Positions 7,140 to 13,232 of a stretch of DNA of 64,000 nt are shown in pieces (position 1 is the stretch's first letter; each line of letters begins with the position of its first letter). The notes under the pieces are model-generated. The model worked only from the letters and a program-made list of their open reading frames with translations. It did no database searches and was not told the DNA's origin. The position numbers and the translations under genes are program-made. The DNA comes from Coprenecus sp964640305 (GTDB lineage Bacteria; Bacteroidota; Bacteroidia; Bacteroidales; UBA932): NCBI GenBank assembly GCA_964640305.1, contig CAZXFF010000003.1, positions 1 to 64,000 on the forward strand, given 5' to 3'.

Positions 7140-8768
7140 ATGGCAAAAGAAATAAAATTCAATATGGAAGCCCGCAACCTTATGAAAGAAGGTGTGGACG
7201 CATTGGCAAACGCAGTAAAGGTAACACTTGGTCCTAAAGGACGCAACGTGGTAATAGACAAGAAATTCGGTGCCCCTCAGGTAACCAAGGACGGTGTATC
7301 CGTAGCAAAAGAAGTGGAACTGGAAGACCGTTTCCAGAACATGGGTGCCCAGATGGTACGTGAAGTGGCTTCAAAAACAAACGACCAGGCCGGTGACGGT
7401 ACTACCACTGCAACAGTACTCGCACAGGAAATCATCAGTGTAGGTCTCAAGAACGTTACAGCAGGTGCCAACCCCATGGATCTGAAACGCGGTATCGACA
7501 AAGCCGTTGAAGTGGTAGTGGCAGACCTGAAGAAGCAGACTCAGGAAGTCGGAGAAGACATGGCAAAGGTAGAGCAGATTGCGACCACTTCAGCCAACAA
7601 CGATGCATTCATCGGCAAACTCATCGCTGAAGCAATGGGTAAGGTAAAGAAAGAAGGTGTAGTTACCGTTGAAGAAGCCAAAGGTACACAGACAGAAGTG
7701 AAAGTCGTAGAAGGTATGCAGTTCGACAGAGGATATATCTCTCCCTACTTCATGACCAACCCCGACAAGATGGAAGCAGTACTCGACAATCCCAAGATCC
7801 TCATTACAGACAAGAAGATTTCCTCAATGAAAGACCTTCTGCCTGTTCTTGAGCCCATCGCACGTGACGGCAAATCCCTGCTTATCATTGCTGAAGACGT
7901 AGAAGGGGAAGCCCTTACCACATTGGTAGTGAACAGACTCCGCGGTACTCTCAAAGTGGCTGCAGTGAAAGCTCCCGGTTTCGGTGACCGCCGCAAGGAA
8001 ATGCTTCAGGACATTGCTACTCTTACCGGTGCACAGGTGGTTTCAGAAGAAAGGGGCTTTACCCTCGAAAACACGACTCCTGACATGCTCGGTGATGCCG
8101 ACAAGGTTACCATAGACAAGGAAAACACTACTATCGTAAACGGAAAAGGCGACAAGGATGCTATCGCTGACAGGGTTGCACAGATCCGCAAGCAGATCGA
8201 AAAGACAACTTCCGACTACGACCGCGAAAAACTTCAGGAAAGACTTGCCAAACTGGCAGGCGGTGTAGCTGTCCTGTATGTAGGTGCTGCATCTGAAGTT
8301 GAAATGAAAGAAAAGAAAGACAGGGTGGAAGATGCCCTCAACGCAACCCGTGCTGCTGTTGAAGAAGGTATCATCCCCGGTGGCGGTGTAGCATTCATCC
8401 GTGCTATCGAATCCCTCAAGAACATCAAAGGGGAAAACGAAGACGAGCAGACAGGTATCAATATCGTTGCCAGGGCTATCGAAGCACCCCTCCGTACAAT
8501 TGCCGAAAATGCCGGTGTCGAAGGCAGCGTAGTGGCACAGAAAGTACGCGAAGGCAAAGGCGATTTCGGTTACAATGCCCGTGCCGACAGGTATGAAAAC
8601 CTCCTCGCAGCAGGTGTAATCGACCCTACCAAGGTTACCCGCGTAGCTCTGCAGAATGCAGCATCTGTAGCCGGAATGTTCCTGACTACCGAATGTGTGA
8701 TCGCTGAAAAGAAAGAAGAAACACCTGCAGCTCCTGCCATGAATCCCGGAATGGGCGGCATGATGTAG
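7140..8768 (+). CDS. groEL: chaperonin GroEL
   Basis: GroEL forms the double-ring ATP-driven folding chamber. The 542-residue product shows VTLGPKGRNVVIDK near the N-terminus, the ATP-site stretch NDQAGDGTTTATVLAQ, and ends in the flexible MNPGMGGMM tail. Codon choice is the tidy, biased pattern of a highly expressed gene (AAG/GTA/GGT rich) compared with its neighbours. It is followed by a strong intrinsic terminator at 8796-8829. Confidence 0.98.
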   Translation: MAKEIKFNMEARNLMKEGVDALANAVKVTLGPKGRNVVIDKKFGAPQVTKDGVSVAKEVELEDRFQNMGAQMVREVASKTNDQAGDGTTTATVLAQEIISVGLKNVTAGANPMDLKRGIDKAVEVVVADLKKQTQEVGEDMAKVEQIATTSANNDAFIGKLIAEAMGKVKKEGVVTVEEAKGTQTEVKVVEGMQFDRGYISPYFMTNPDKMEAVLDNPKILITDKKISSMKDLLPVLEPIARDGKSLLIIAEDVEGEALTTLVVNRLRGTLKVAAVKAPGFGDRRKEMLQDIATLTGAQVVSEERGFTLENTTPDMLGDADKVTIDKENTTIVNGKGDKDAIADRVAQIRKQIEKTTSDYDREKLQERLAKLAGGVAVLYVGAASEVEMKEKKDRVEDALNATRAAVEEGIIPGGGVAFIRAIESLKNIKGENEDEQTGINIVARAIEAPLRTIAENAGVEGSVVAQKVREGKGDFGYNARADRYENLLAAGVIDPTKVTRVALQNAASVAGMFLTTECVIAEKKEETPAAPAMNPGMGGMM

Positions 8769-8795
8769 CAGATTTCCGATGAACATAAAAAGGAA

Positions 8796-8829
8796 GAGGC
8801 TGTGTCGTTTTGGACACAGCCTCTTTTTT
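8796..8829 (+). terminator. intrinsic terminator of groESL
   Basis: GAGGCTGTGTC (8796-8806) pairs perfectly with GACACAGCCTC (8813-8823), an 11-bp stem with a six-base loop, followed by six Ts. It closes the groESL unit and marks the left edge of the gene-poor repeat region. Confidence 0.93.
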
Positions 8830-9430
8830 ATTTCGAGGAGATGAGACTCCATCGTCGTCTGCCGCATACACATGCTTCCGCAATGCCAGCAGTAAACCTT
8901 AATCTAAGCCTTGCGGTTTTTAATGGAAAAAGACAGTAGTGTAAATTCTTCTATTGACTATCAAGTACTTATGAAATCATGCGTGGATTTGAGCCTTTTA
9001 AAAAACTCCAAATCCACACTTCCGAAAATTATCATATTGACAATCAAGATTTTACGAAAGAAAAGTGTGCTTTTAAATAAGAAATATAATATAAGTACGG
9101 CACTACCTTATTCATTATCGCCATACTCATGCAACATACCAGAACGCGACCGTCCACTCCCCCTCAGGCATTAATACTGAATGTCCCTTGCTAACGTAAT
9201 ATCTTTTTAGCAGGAAACTGTTGATACTTCCTGTTGCATACGATCTCAACGGAAAAGACAGGATATCGCTATCGAAACCAATGAAAACATAACTGACCGT
9301 CTTAAATCCGAACCGTAATAATAAATCACTAATCTCTGTAAAAGTATATGAATAATCTATAGAAATTCCAGGAATGCAGTCAATTATACGGTTTTTGCAA
9401 TGAAACAGACGTGATTCAAGCAATCCTCAT
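8830..9430. other. gene-poor stretch after groESL
   Basis: No convincing gene is seen. A + frame of 87 codons (8911-9174) runs straight through a hairpin and a direct repeat. A 98-codon minus frame (9127-9423) has no ATG near its start, only a TTG, and a stop just before it. The latter reads somewhat protein-like (GFDSDILSFPLRSYATG) and could be a gene remnant, but I recognise no family. The stretch does contain the repeat and hairpin listed separately. Confidence 0.5.
8943..9048. repeat. repeat pair R1, diverged direct repeats with 83-bp period
   Basis: 8943-8965 and 9026-9048 match at 19 of 23 positions, including TATTGAC-t/a-ATCAAG. Between them, GTGGATTTG (8983-8991) and CAAATCCAC (9009-9017) form a perfect 9-bp stem. 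This is the weakest and most AT-rich of the repeat pairs in this region. Confidence 0.45.
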
Positions 9431-9585
9431 CGACATGGCAACCCGACTGCTCCGTTCCCGCAGTGCACCCAATCAAGTAGCAAGATTTCTTCACCAAACA
9501 GCGCCTCCGACGATGGACCACGATTTCTTTGCCCCCGCAGTGCACTCGGCCATGGAATCTGTCTCACCGCTCCGCTACGCAGGAC
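9431..9585. repeat. repeat pair R2, direct repeats with 77-bp period
   Basis: The 12-mer CCCGCAGTGCAC occurs at 9457-9468 and 9534-9545. Each copy is preceded at a similar distance by CGAC(g)ATGG (9431-9438; 9508-9516), so about 75 bp appears duplicated head to tail and then diverged. The block contains the palindrome GTGCAC. No coding potential is evident. Confidence 0.5.
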
Positions 9586-9586
9586 A

Positions 9587-9762
9587 CTTTGCATAGCGCC
9601 ATTTTTGCATATCGTTAATAATGAGAGCATTACCGATCAGGGATTTATGCAAAGCCCCCCCTTATTCCCGGCATTTTGCCCCATTTCTGCCGACCCTTTG
9701 CATAGAGCCGCTTTTGTATATTCCTTATACCCAGCATGTTACCAACTCGCACCTATGCAAAG
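9587..9762. repeat. repeat pair R3, two 67-68-bp units bounded by inverted repeats
   Basis: Unit 1 (9587-9654) and unit 2 (9696-9762) both begin CTTTGCATAG and end (C/T)TATGCAAAG, the reverse complement of the start. They lie head to tail with a 109-bp period. The ends are conserved; inside, only short blocks (GCC, TTTTG, ATAT, TTACC) remain aligned. AAAGCCC extends the right end of both copies. Confidence 0.7.
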
Positions 9763-9833
9763 CCCATTTAGGCTCGGAACCTTCACCTTTAGCCCCTCCT
9801 CGTAAAACTGAGATCCTATCCGGCACACCCCAT

Positions 9834-10004
9834 CCTAACATGCCTTCATATACGCAATACTCTGATTGTCAGGCAAATGTAAAAAAATGGACGTTAGGTT
9901 TGCCTGGAACAGCCGACTTTGCCCCGATTTGGGCTATCCTAACATCCGTGCATATTCTCAATATGCAGATTATCAGGTAAATACGAATGCAGTCCAATGT
10001 TAGG
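9834..10004. repeat. repeat pair R4, two 65-67-bp units bounded by inverted repeats
   Basis: Units 9834-9898 and 9938-10004 both begin CCTAACAT and end GTTAGG; in the second copy the ends ATGTTAGG and CCTAACAT are perfectly complementary. Period is about 104 bp. Inside, CATAT, CAATA, GATT and TCAGG-AAAT blocks align. Unit 2 also has an inner perfect 8-bp hairpin, TGCATATT-ctc-AATATGCA. Confidence 0.7.
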
Positions 10005-10145
10005 TTCAGGTTTCCACTGATCTTCACTTGTACGGCTTTCCGGCACCACCACAAAGTCGCTCTTTCCTCCCGTTGTCGTTCGTATTCCGTATTCACTTCA
10101 GCACCTCGAGATGCCGTCCCAAAGCTCCTCTCAAGTTCTTCTCAT

Positions 10146-10184
10146 CCACAACGCCCGGAATCTGCCGGATAATGGGCGTTGTGG
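10146..10184. repeat. isolated 11-bp inverted repeat
   Basis: CCACAACGCCC (10146-10156) and GGGCGTTGTGG (10174-10184) are perfect complements around a 17-nt loop that itself contains CCGG-type pairing. Neither strand has a T run after the stem, so it does not look like a terminator. It lies between repeat pairs R4 and R5. Confidence 0.6.
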
Positions 10185-10240
10185 CAGCGCATACATTGCG
10201 GGACCCTCGCGAGAAGGCCCTCTGGGGCACATTGCCGGCT

Positions 10241-10471
10241 GGAGGGCTTCCGCAGGTGTACCACGCGGTTTGTGGTAAAGCATTGACAGTCTGTGGCTTA
10301 CGGAAAAGGGGCCGGTTCACCTGCGAAGGGGGCTGGAGGGCGCACCGCGGCGAGAGCGCTGTCTAGGGCGCATCAGCGGCCGGAGGGCTTCCGCAGGTGT
10401 ACTGCGGTGTTTGTGACAAAGTAGTGGCAATCTGCTGGTTACCGGGAAAGGCCTGGTTCACCTGCGAAGGG
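10241..10471. repeat. repeat pair R5, two GC-rich 90-bp units bounded by inverted repeats
   Basis: Units 10241-10330 and 10382-10471 have equal length, no gaps and an exact 141-bp period; I count 71 of 90 identical positions. The first 21 and last 17 bases are identical between copies and complementary to each other around the core CGCAGGTG/CACCTGCG. All differences fall in the interior. A partial extra copy of the left edge (GGCTGGAGGGC) occurs at 10331-10341. The block is much richer in GC than its surroundings. Confidence 0.75.
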
Positions 10472-10494
10472 CTCGGTACTGCGGGGAGTCCGGG

Positions 10495-10884
10495 TCATGG
10501 ATTATTATGACGCATGTTTTTACGTCTTACGTGACAATCCATCAGAAGACCTGCGCATGCCAGCAGGAATACAGGAGTGACATAATATGAAGGGACAAGA
10601 TCCATATCCCGGAAAACAGAGCCCAGAGTATCCGGTATCCATAATAAAAAATTGCGTACATAACCAGTAATCCATTGATACTCATTCTCTAAGAATCCGA
10701 CAACTGCCGATAAGGCTCCTGTATGTATCAAAATATATACTGTTGCACATACAGAAACCGAACATGCAGAGATACCCCCGGCAATTTTCAGAAGCCTCCT
10801 CTTCCCGGCACGGATTTTTTCCACCATGGCTATCTCTTCCATCACGTTGTCCGTAAAATTTTCAGGTATTTTGATTTCATGCAT
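10495..10884 (-). CDS. small membrane protein paired with ECF sigma factor, possible anti-sigma factor
   Basis: This 129-residue protein has a short cytoplasmic N-terminus (NFTDNVMEEIAMVEKIR), then a hydrophobic segment around residues 35-55 and another around 100-117. It follows the ECF sigma gene by 11 nt on the same strand. The layout is that of a minimal anti-sigma factor that would hold the sigma factor at the membrane, but there is no zinc-binding anti-sigma motif, so the role is inferred from position only. Its 3' end abuts the repeat pair R5. Confidence 0.65.
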   Translation of the reverse strand: MHEIKIPENFTDNVMEEIAMVEKIRAGKRRLLKIAGGISACSVSVCATVYILIHTGALSAVVGFLENEYQWITGYVRNFLLWIPDTLGSVFRDMDLVPSYYVTPVFLLACAGLLMDCHVRRKNMRHNNP

Positions 10885-10895
10885 AACCTATTGTT

Positions 10896-11477
10896 TTACT
10901 TTATCATATTATCCGTTTCCTTAACAATCTCTGCGAGCCTGTTGCGACAGCGGAACAGGCTTACTTTCACATTGGAAAGCGACATGCCTGTAATGCCGGC
11001 AATCTCATCAAGGCTCCTGCCCTCTTCATAAAAGGCCGAAACAATAAACCTCGAATGTGGGGGAAGCTGTTCCACTGCCTTTTCCAATGCTGCGTACTGC
11101 TTTTCCCGCAACTGTTTCATTTCAAGGTCACCGCCTTCATCAAACCAGGCCTCTCCGACCTTCATTTCCCTGTCTGTAATTCGTTCCTTGCGGGCTGCCC
11201 ATCCGCTTTTCCTCATCGAGGAAGCAGCCGAATTCCAGGCAATGCTATACAGCCATGTCGAGAACGAACTGTCTCCCCGGAACTTACGGAGAGCAAAATA
11301 TGCCTTTACAAATGTCTCCTGCGCAAGATCTTCTGCATCTTCCCGGTTTCCGGTCACTTTGTACAGAATGGAAAACACCATTCCTCCATACCTGTCCACC
11401 AGCACCCTGAAGAGGTCTTTCTCCCCCTCCTTTATCCTTTCGATAATACGGGCCTCTTCTTTTCTGTCTCTATGCAT
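10896..11477 (-). CDS. ECF-type RNA polymerase sigma factor
   Basis: This 193-residue sigma-70-family protein has only regions 2 and 4. Region 2 is seen in DRYGGMVFSILYKVTGNRED followed by AQETFVKAYFALRKF; region 4 ends in LDEIAGITGMSLSNVKVSLF with its helix-turn-helix. It sits upstream of a small membrane protein and divergently from a membrane protein/thioredoxin-lipoprotein operon. An ECF-like promoter motif lies on both sides of the intergenic gap, so it probably activates itself and the divergent genes. The signal sensed is unknown. Confidence 0.9.
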   Translation of the reverse strand: MHRDRKEEARIIERIKEGEKDLFRVLVDRYGGMVFSILYKVTGNREDAEDLAQETFVKAYFALRKFRGDSSFSTWLYSIAWNSAASSMRKSGWAARKERITDREMKVGEAWFDEGGDLEMKQLREKQYAALEKAVEQLPPHSRFIVSAFYEEGRSLDEIAGITGMSLSNVKVSLFRCRNRLAEIVKETDNMIK

Positions 11478-11500
11478 GGTATGGTATTTCCGTGCAGATA

Positions 11501-11526
11501 TGACTCGGTTTTTCCAAAAAGTTACA
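11501..11526 (-). promoter_or_regulatory. putative ECF promoter of the sigma factor gene
   Basis: On the minus strand, TGTAACTTTTT (11526-11516) is followed after nine bases by GAGTCATA (11506-11499). This aligns without gaps to the promoter-like motif on the other strand at 11559-11586. It lies about 22 nt upstream of the sigma factor ATG. Confidence 0.5.
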
Positions 11527-11558
11527 CGCCTTTACGCAAAAAAGTTTTGCATGGATCG

Positions 11559-11586
11559 TGTAACCTTTTCAGGTATTTGCGTCAAA
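11559..11586 (+). promoter_or_regulatory. putative ECF promoter of the divergent operon
   Basis: TGTAACCTTTT (11559-11569) and, nine bases later, GCGTCAAA (11579-11586) share spacing and conserved positions with the motif in front of the sigma factor gene on the other strand. GTAAC and CGTC boxes are usual for ECF sigma factors. The first gene starts at 11618. Confidence 0.5.
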
Positions 11587-11617
11587 GATAGCAAACAAAC
11601 ATTTAAAACTTTAAAAT

Positions 11618-12007
11618 ATGGAACAGGTAATCAGTTTTGCAATCGTCTCTTATTTCATATGGAGGATTCTGGAAACATGGATGCACAGGAAAGAAAGGAT
11701 TCTCATGATCCAGAAACTGGAGACTCTGGATTCCGACAAGGTCGGCAGAATCGATTTCGGCAAATGGAACAACAAAGAGAATTCATTCATCACCGGAAAG
11801 TATGTTCCTCTGCGCTGGGGACTCCTTATTGCAGGTGCCGCATTGGGCATGCTCTTGGCTTTTTTCATAAAACAGCTTTACAGTGACCTGAGCTATCGAG
11901 ACGCTGATTCTCTGTACTGGGCCTCGACATTGCTGTTCGGAGGTATAGGACTGGTGACATCATTCATCATCGAGAAAATAGACTCGGCCAGCAACAAAGG
12001 ACAATAA
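11618..12007 (+). CDS. DUF6249-like small membrane protein
   Basis: This 129-residue protein has three hydrophobic segments: near residues 3-17, around 68-88 (WGLLIAGAALGMLLAFF) and around 104-122. Between the first two is a charged stretch with HRKERILMIQKLE, similar to the RERMALIEKG pattern of DUF6249 proteins of Bacteroidota. Function is unknown. It is the first gene after the divergent ECF-like promoter and is followed 47 nt later by two thioredoxin-fold lipoproteins, suggesting an envelope-related regulon. Confidence 0.65.
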   Translation: MEQVISFAIVSYFIWRILETWMHRKERILMIQKLETLDSDKVGRIDFGKWNNKENSFITGKYVPLRWGLLIAGAALGMLLAFFIKQLYSDLSYRDADSLYWASTLLFGGIGLVTSFIIEKIDSASNKGQ

Positions 12008-12054
12008 AATACTCCTTTCTGAAAAAAATGTTTTTTTTGTAAAAAAATTCCTCT

Positions 12055-13227
12055 ATGAAAACATTCCGTATCATACTGCGATTATTGCCGTTTGCCTGCT
12101 GTTTTGCAGCGGGCAGCTGCATTTCAACCCCAACAGTTAAACAAGGTATTTTCCTTATCGAAGGATTTCTGACAAACGTTCCTGACAGCACAGTCATCGG
12201 GCTGTACCGGGAAGACGGCAATGCATTGTTAAGGATTTCATCTGATACAGTCATTGGCGGCAGGTTTTCAATAAGCGACACAATCAGCACCAAAGACAGC
12301 CGTAAACTGATGCTGATGTCAGACGGACCTGGATTTCCGGGAACATGGCTCAATCTGTGGGTTGCCTCGGGAGAATATATAAAGATCAACGGCGAGGACC
12401 GTCTTCTGCCACTATGGAAAGTACAGAGCAGAATTCCGGAGCAGCAGACTGAAAACGGTTTCATGGAACTCTGCCGGCCGGAAAGGATACGTTCCATGGA
12501 ATTGAGCGCAATGGAATACAGCACATTCCGAAGCGAGAATTTCGATTGGAAAACCATAGACTCACTGCGGAAACTAAGCGAACCGCTGGACAGCCTGATC
12601 TGGTTAGCCGAGATAGAGCATCTCAAAAACACTCCCGTTTCACGGGTCTGGCTTGAGAAATACAGGGATTATGCCTCTTTCCTGCAATGGAACAAGGAAT
12701 TCGGCCATGCCGACCTGATACGGTCACTCTACCCCAAACTCTCCCCGGAAGACCTTTCTACCGATATCGGGCAGGAAATAAGCGGTTACATCAACCTTCC
12801 GGCCATTGTAAATGTCGGGGACGATATGGCTGATGGAGATCTTTTCGATATTGACGGAAACCTCCGGCATCTGTCCGAGTTCAAAGGGGAATACATTCTT
12901 CTCGATTTCTGGAGCCAGTGGTGCGGTCCGTGCATCGAGTCCATTCCTGAAATGGAGGAAATAACCGGTCTGTACAATGGGGTCATGACCGTTGTATCCA
13001 TAAACCAGGATCCGGAAGACCAATGGAAGGAATTCGTGAAGGAGAACAATATGACAGGAAACCAGTGGAATGAATTGCGCAAAGGGAATACCGGACTTTC
13101 CGCTGCCTACCAGATTGAAGGCATTCCCCATTATGTGCTGATTTCACCTGAAGGCAAAGTCATGGAAATATGGAGCGGCTACGGGAAAGGGTCCCTGAAG
13201 AGAAAACTGAAAGAACTTATCGACTGA
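12055..13227 (+). CDS. TlpA-like thiol-disulfide oxidoreductase lipoprotein
   Basis: This is a 390-residue exported protein, N-terminal signal ending in a lipobox-like FAAGSC. A DUF4369-type beta domain follows (about 30-130), then a helical linker and a C-terminal thioredoxin fold with the redox motif WCGPC in DFWSQWCGPCIES near residue 290. The cis-proline loop is intact as EGIPHYVLISPEG. It would act at the periplasmic face of an envelope membrane, reducing or isomerising disulfides; the partner is unknown. An A7/T8/A7-rich stretch lies directly upstream (12018-12048). The next gene is a paralogous lipoprotein five bases downstream. Confidence 0.85.
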   Translation: MKTFRIILRLLPFACCFAAGSCISTPTVKQGIFLIEGFLTNVPDSTVIGLYREDGNALLRISSDTVIGGRFSISDTISTKDSRKLMLMSDGPGFPGTWLNLWVASGEYIKINGEDRLLPLWKVQSRIPEQQTENGFMELCRPERIRSMELSAMEYSTFRSENFDWKTIDSLRKLSEPLDSLIWLAEIEHLKNTPVSRVWLEKYRDYASFLQWNKEFGHADLIRSLYPKLSPEDLSTDIGQEISGYINLPAIVNVGDDMADGDLFDIDGNLRHLSEFKGEYILLDFWSQWCGPCIESIPEMEEITGLYNGVMTVVSINQDPEDQWKEFVKENNMTGNQWNELRKGNTGLSAAYQIEGIPHYVLISPEGKVMEIWSGYGKGSLKRKLKELID

Positions 13228-13232
13228 TATTC

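Noticed and set aside
8911..9174. 87-codon plus-strand frame after groEL
   Set aside because: It runs through a direct repeat and a 9-bp hairpin, has low-complexity composition and no recognisable motif.
9127..9423. 98-codon minus-strand frame with a partly protein-like sequence
   Set aside because: No ATG start near its beginning, a stop immediately upstream, no recognised family, and it overlaps no regulatory signal. It may be a gene remnant but cannot be supported as a gene.
9834..10004. R4 units as integron attC sites
   Set aside because: The right end fits GTTRRRY but the left end breaks RYYYAAC in its first base, there are no cassette ORFs between units and no integrase in the window.
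10028..10366. 112-codon plus-strand frame in the GC-rich part of the repeat array
   Set aside because: It crosses the 11-bp inverted repeat and repeat unit R5, and the composition is that of a frame kept open by high GC rather than of a protein.
8941..10471. The repeat array as a CRISPR locus
   Set aside because: Each family has only two copies, the repeats are too long and diverged, spacers are not uniform and no cas gene is present.
12018..12048. A7-T8-A7 stretch before the TlpA-like gene as a terminator
   Set aside because: The stem would be made of A-T pairs only, which is too weak, and the downstream gene lacks another promoter, so read-through is more likely.
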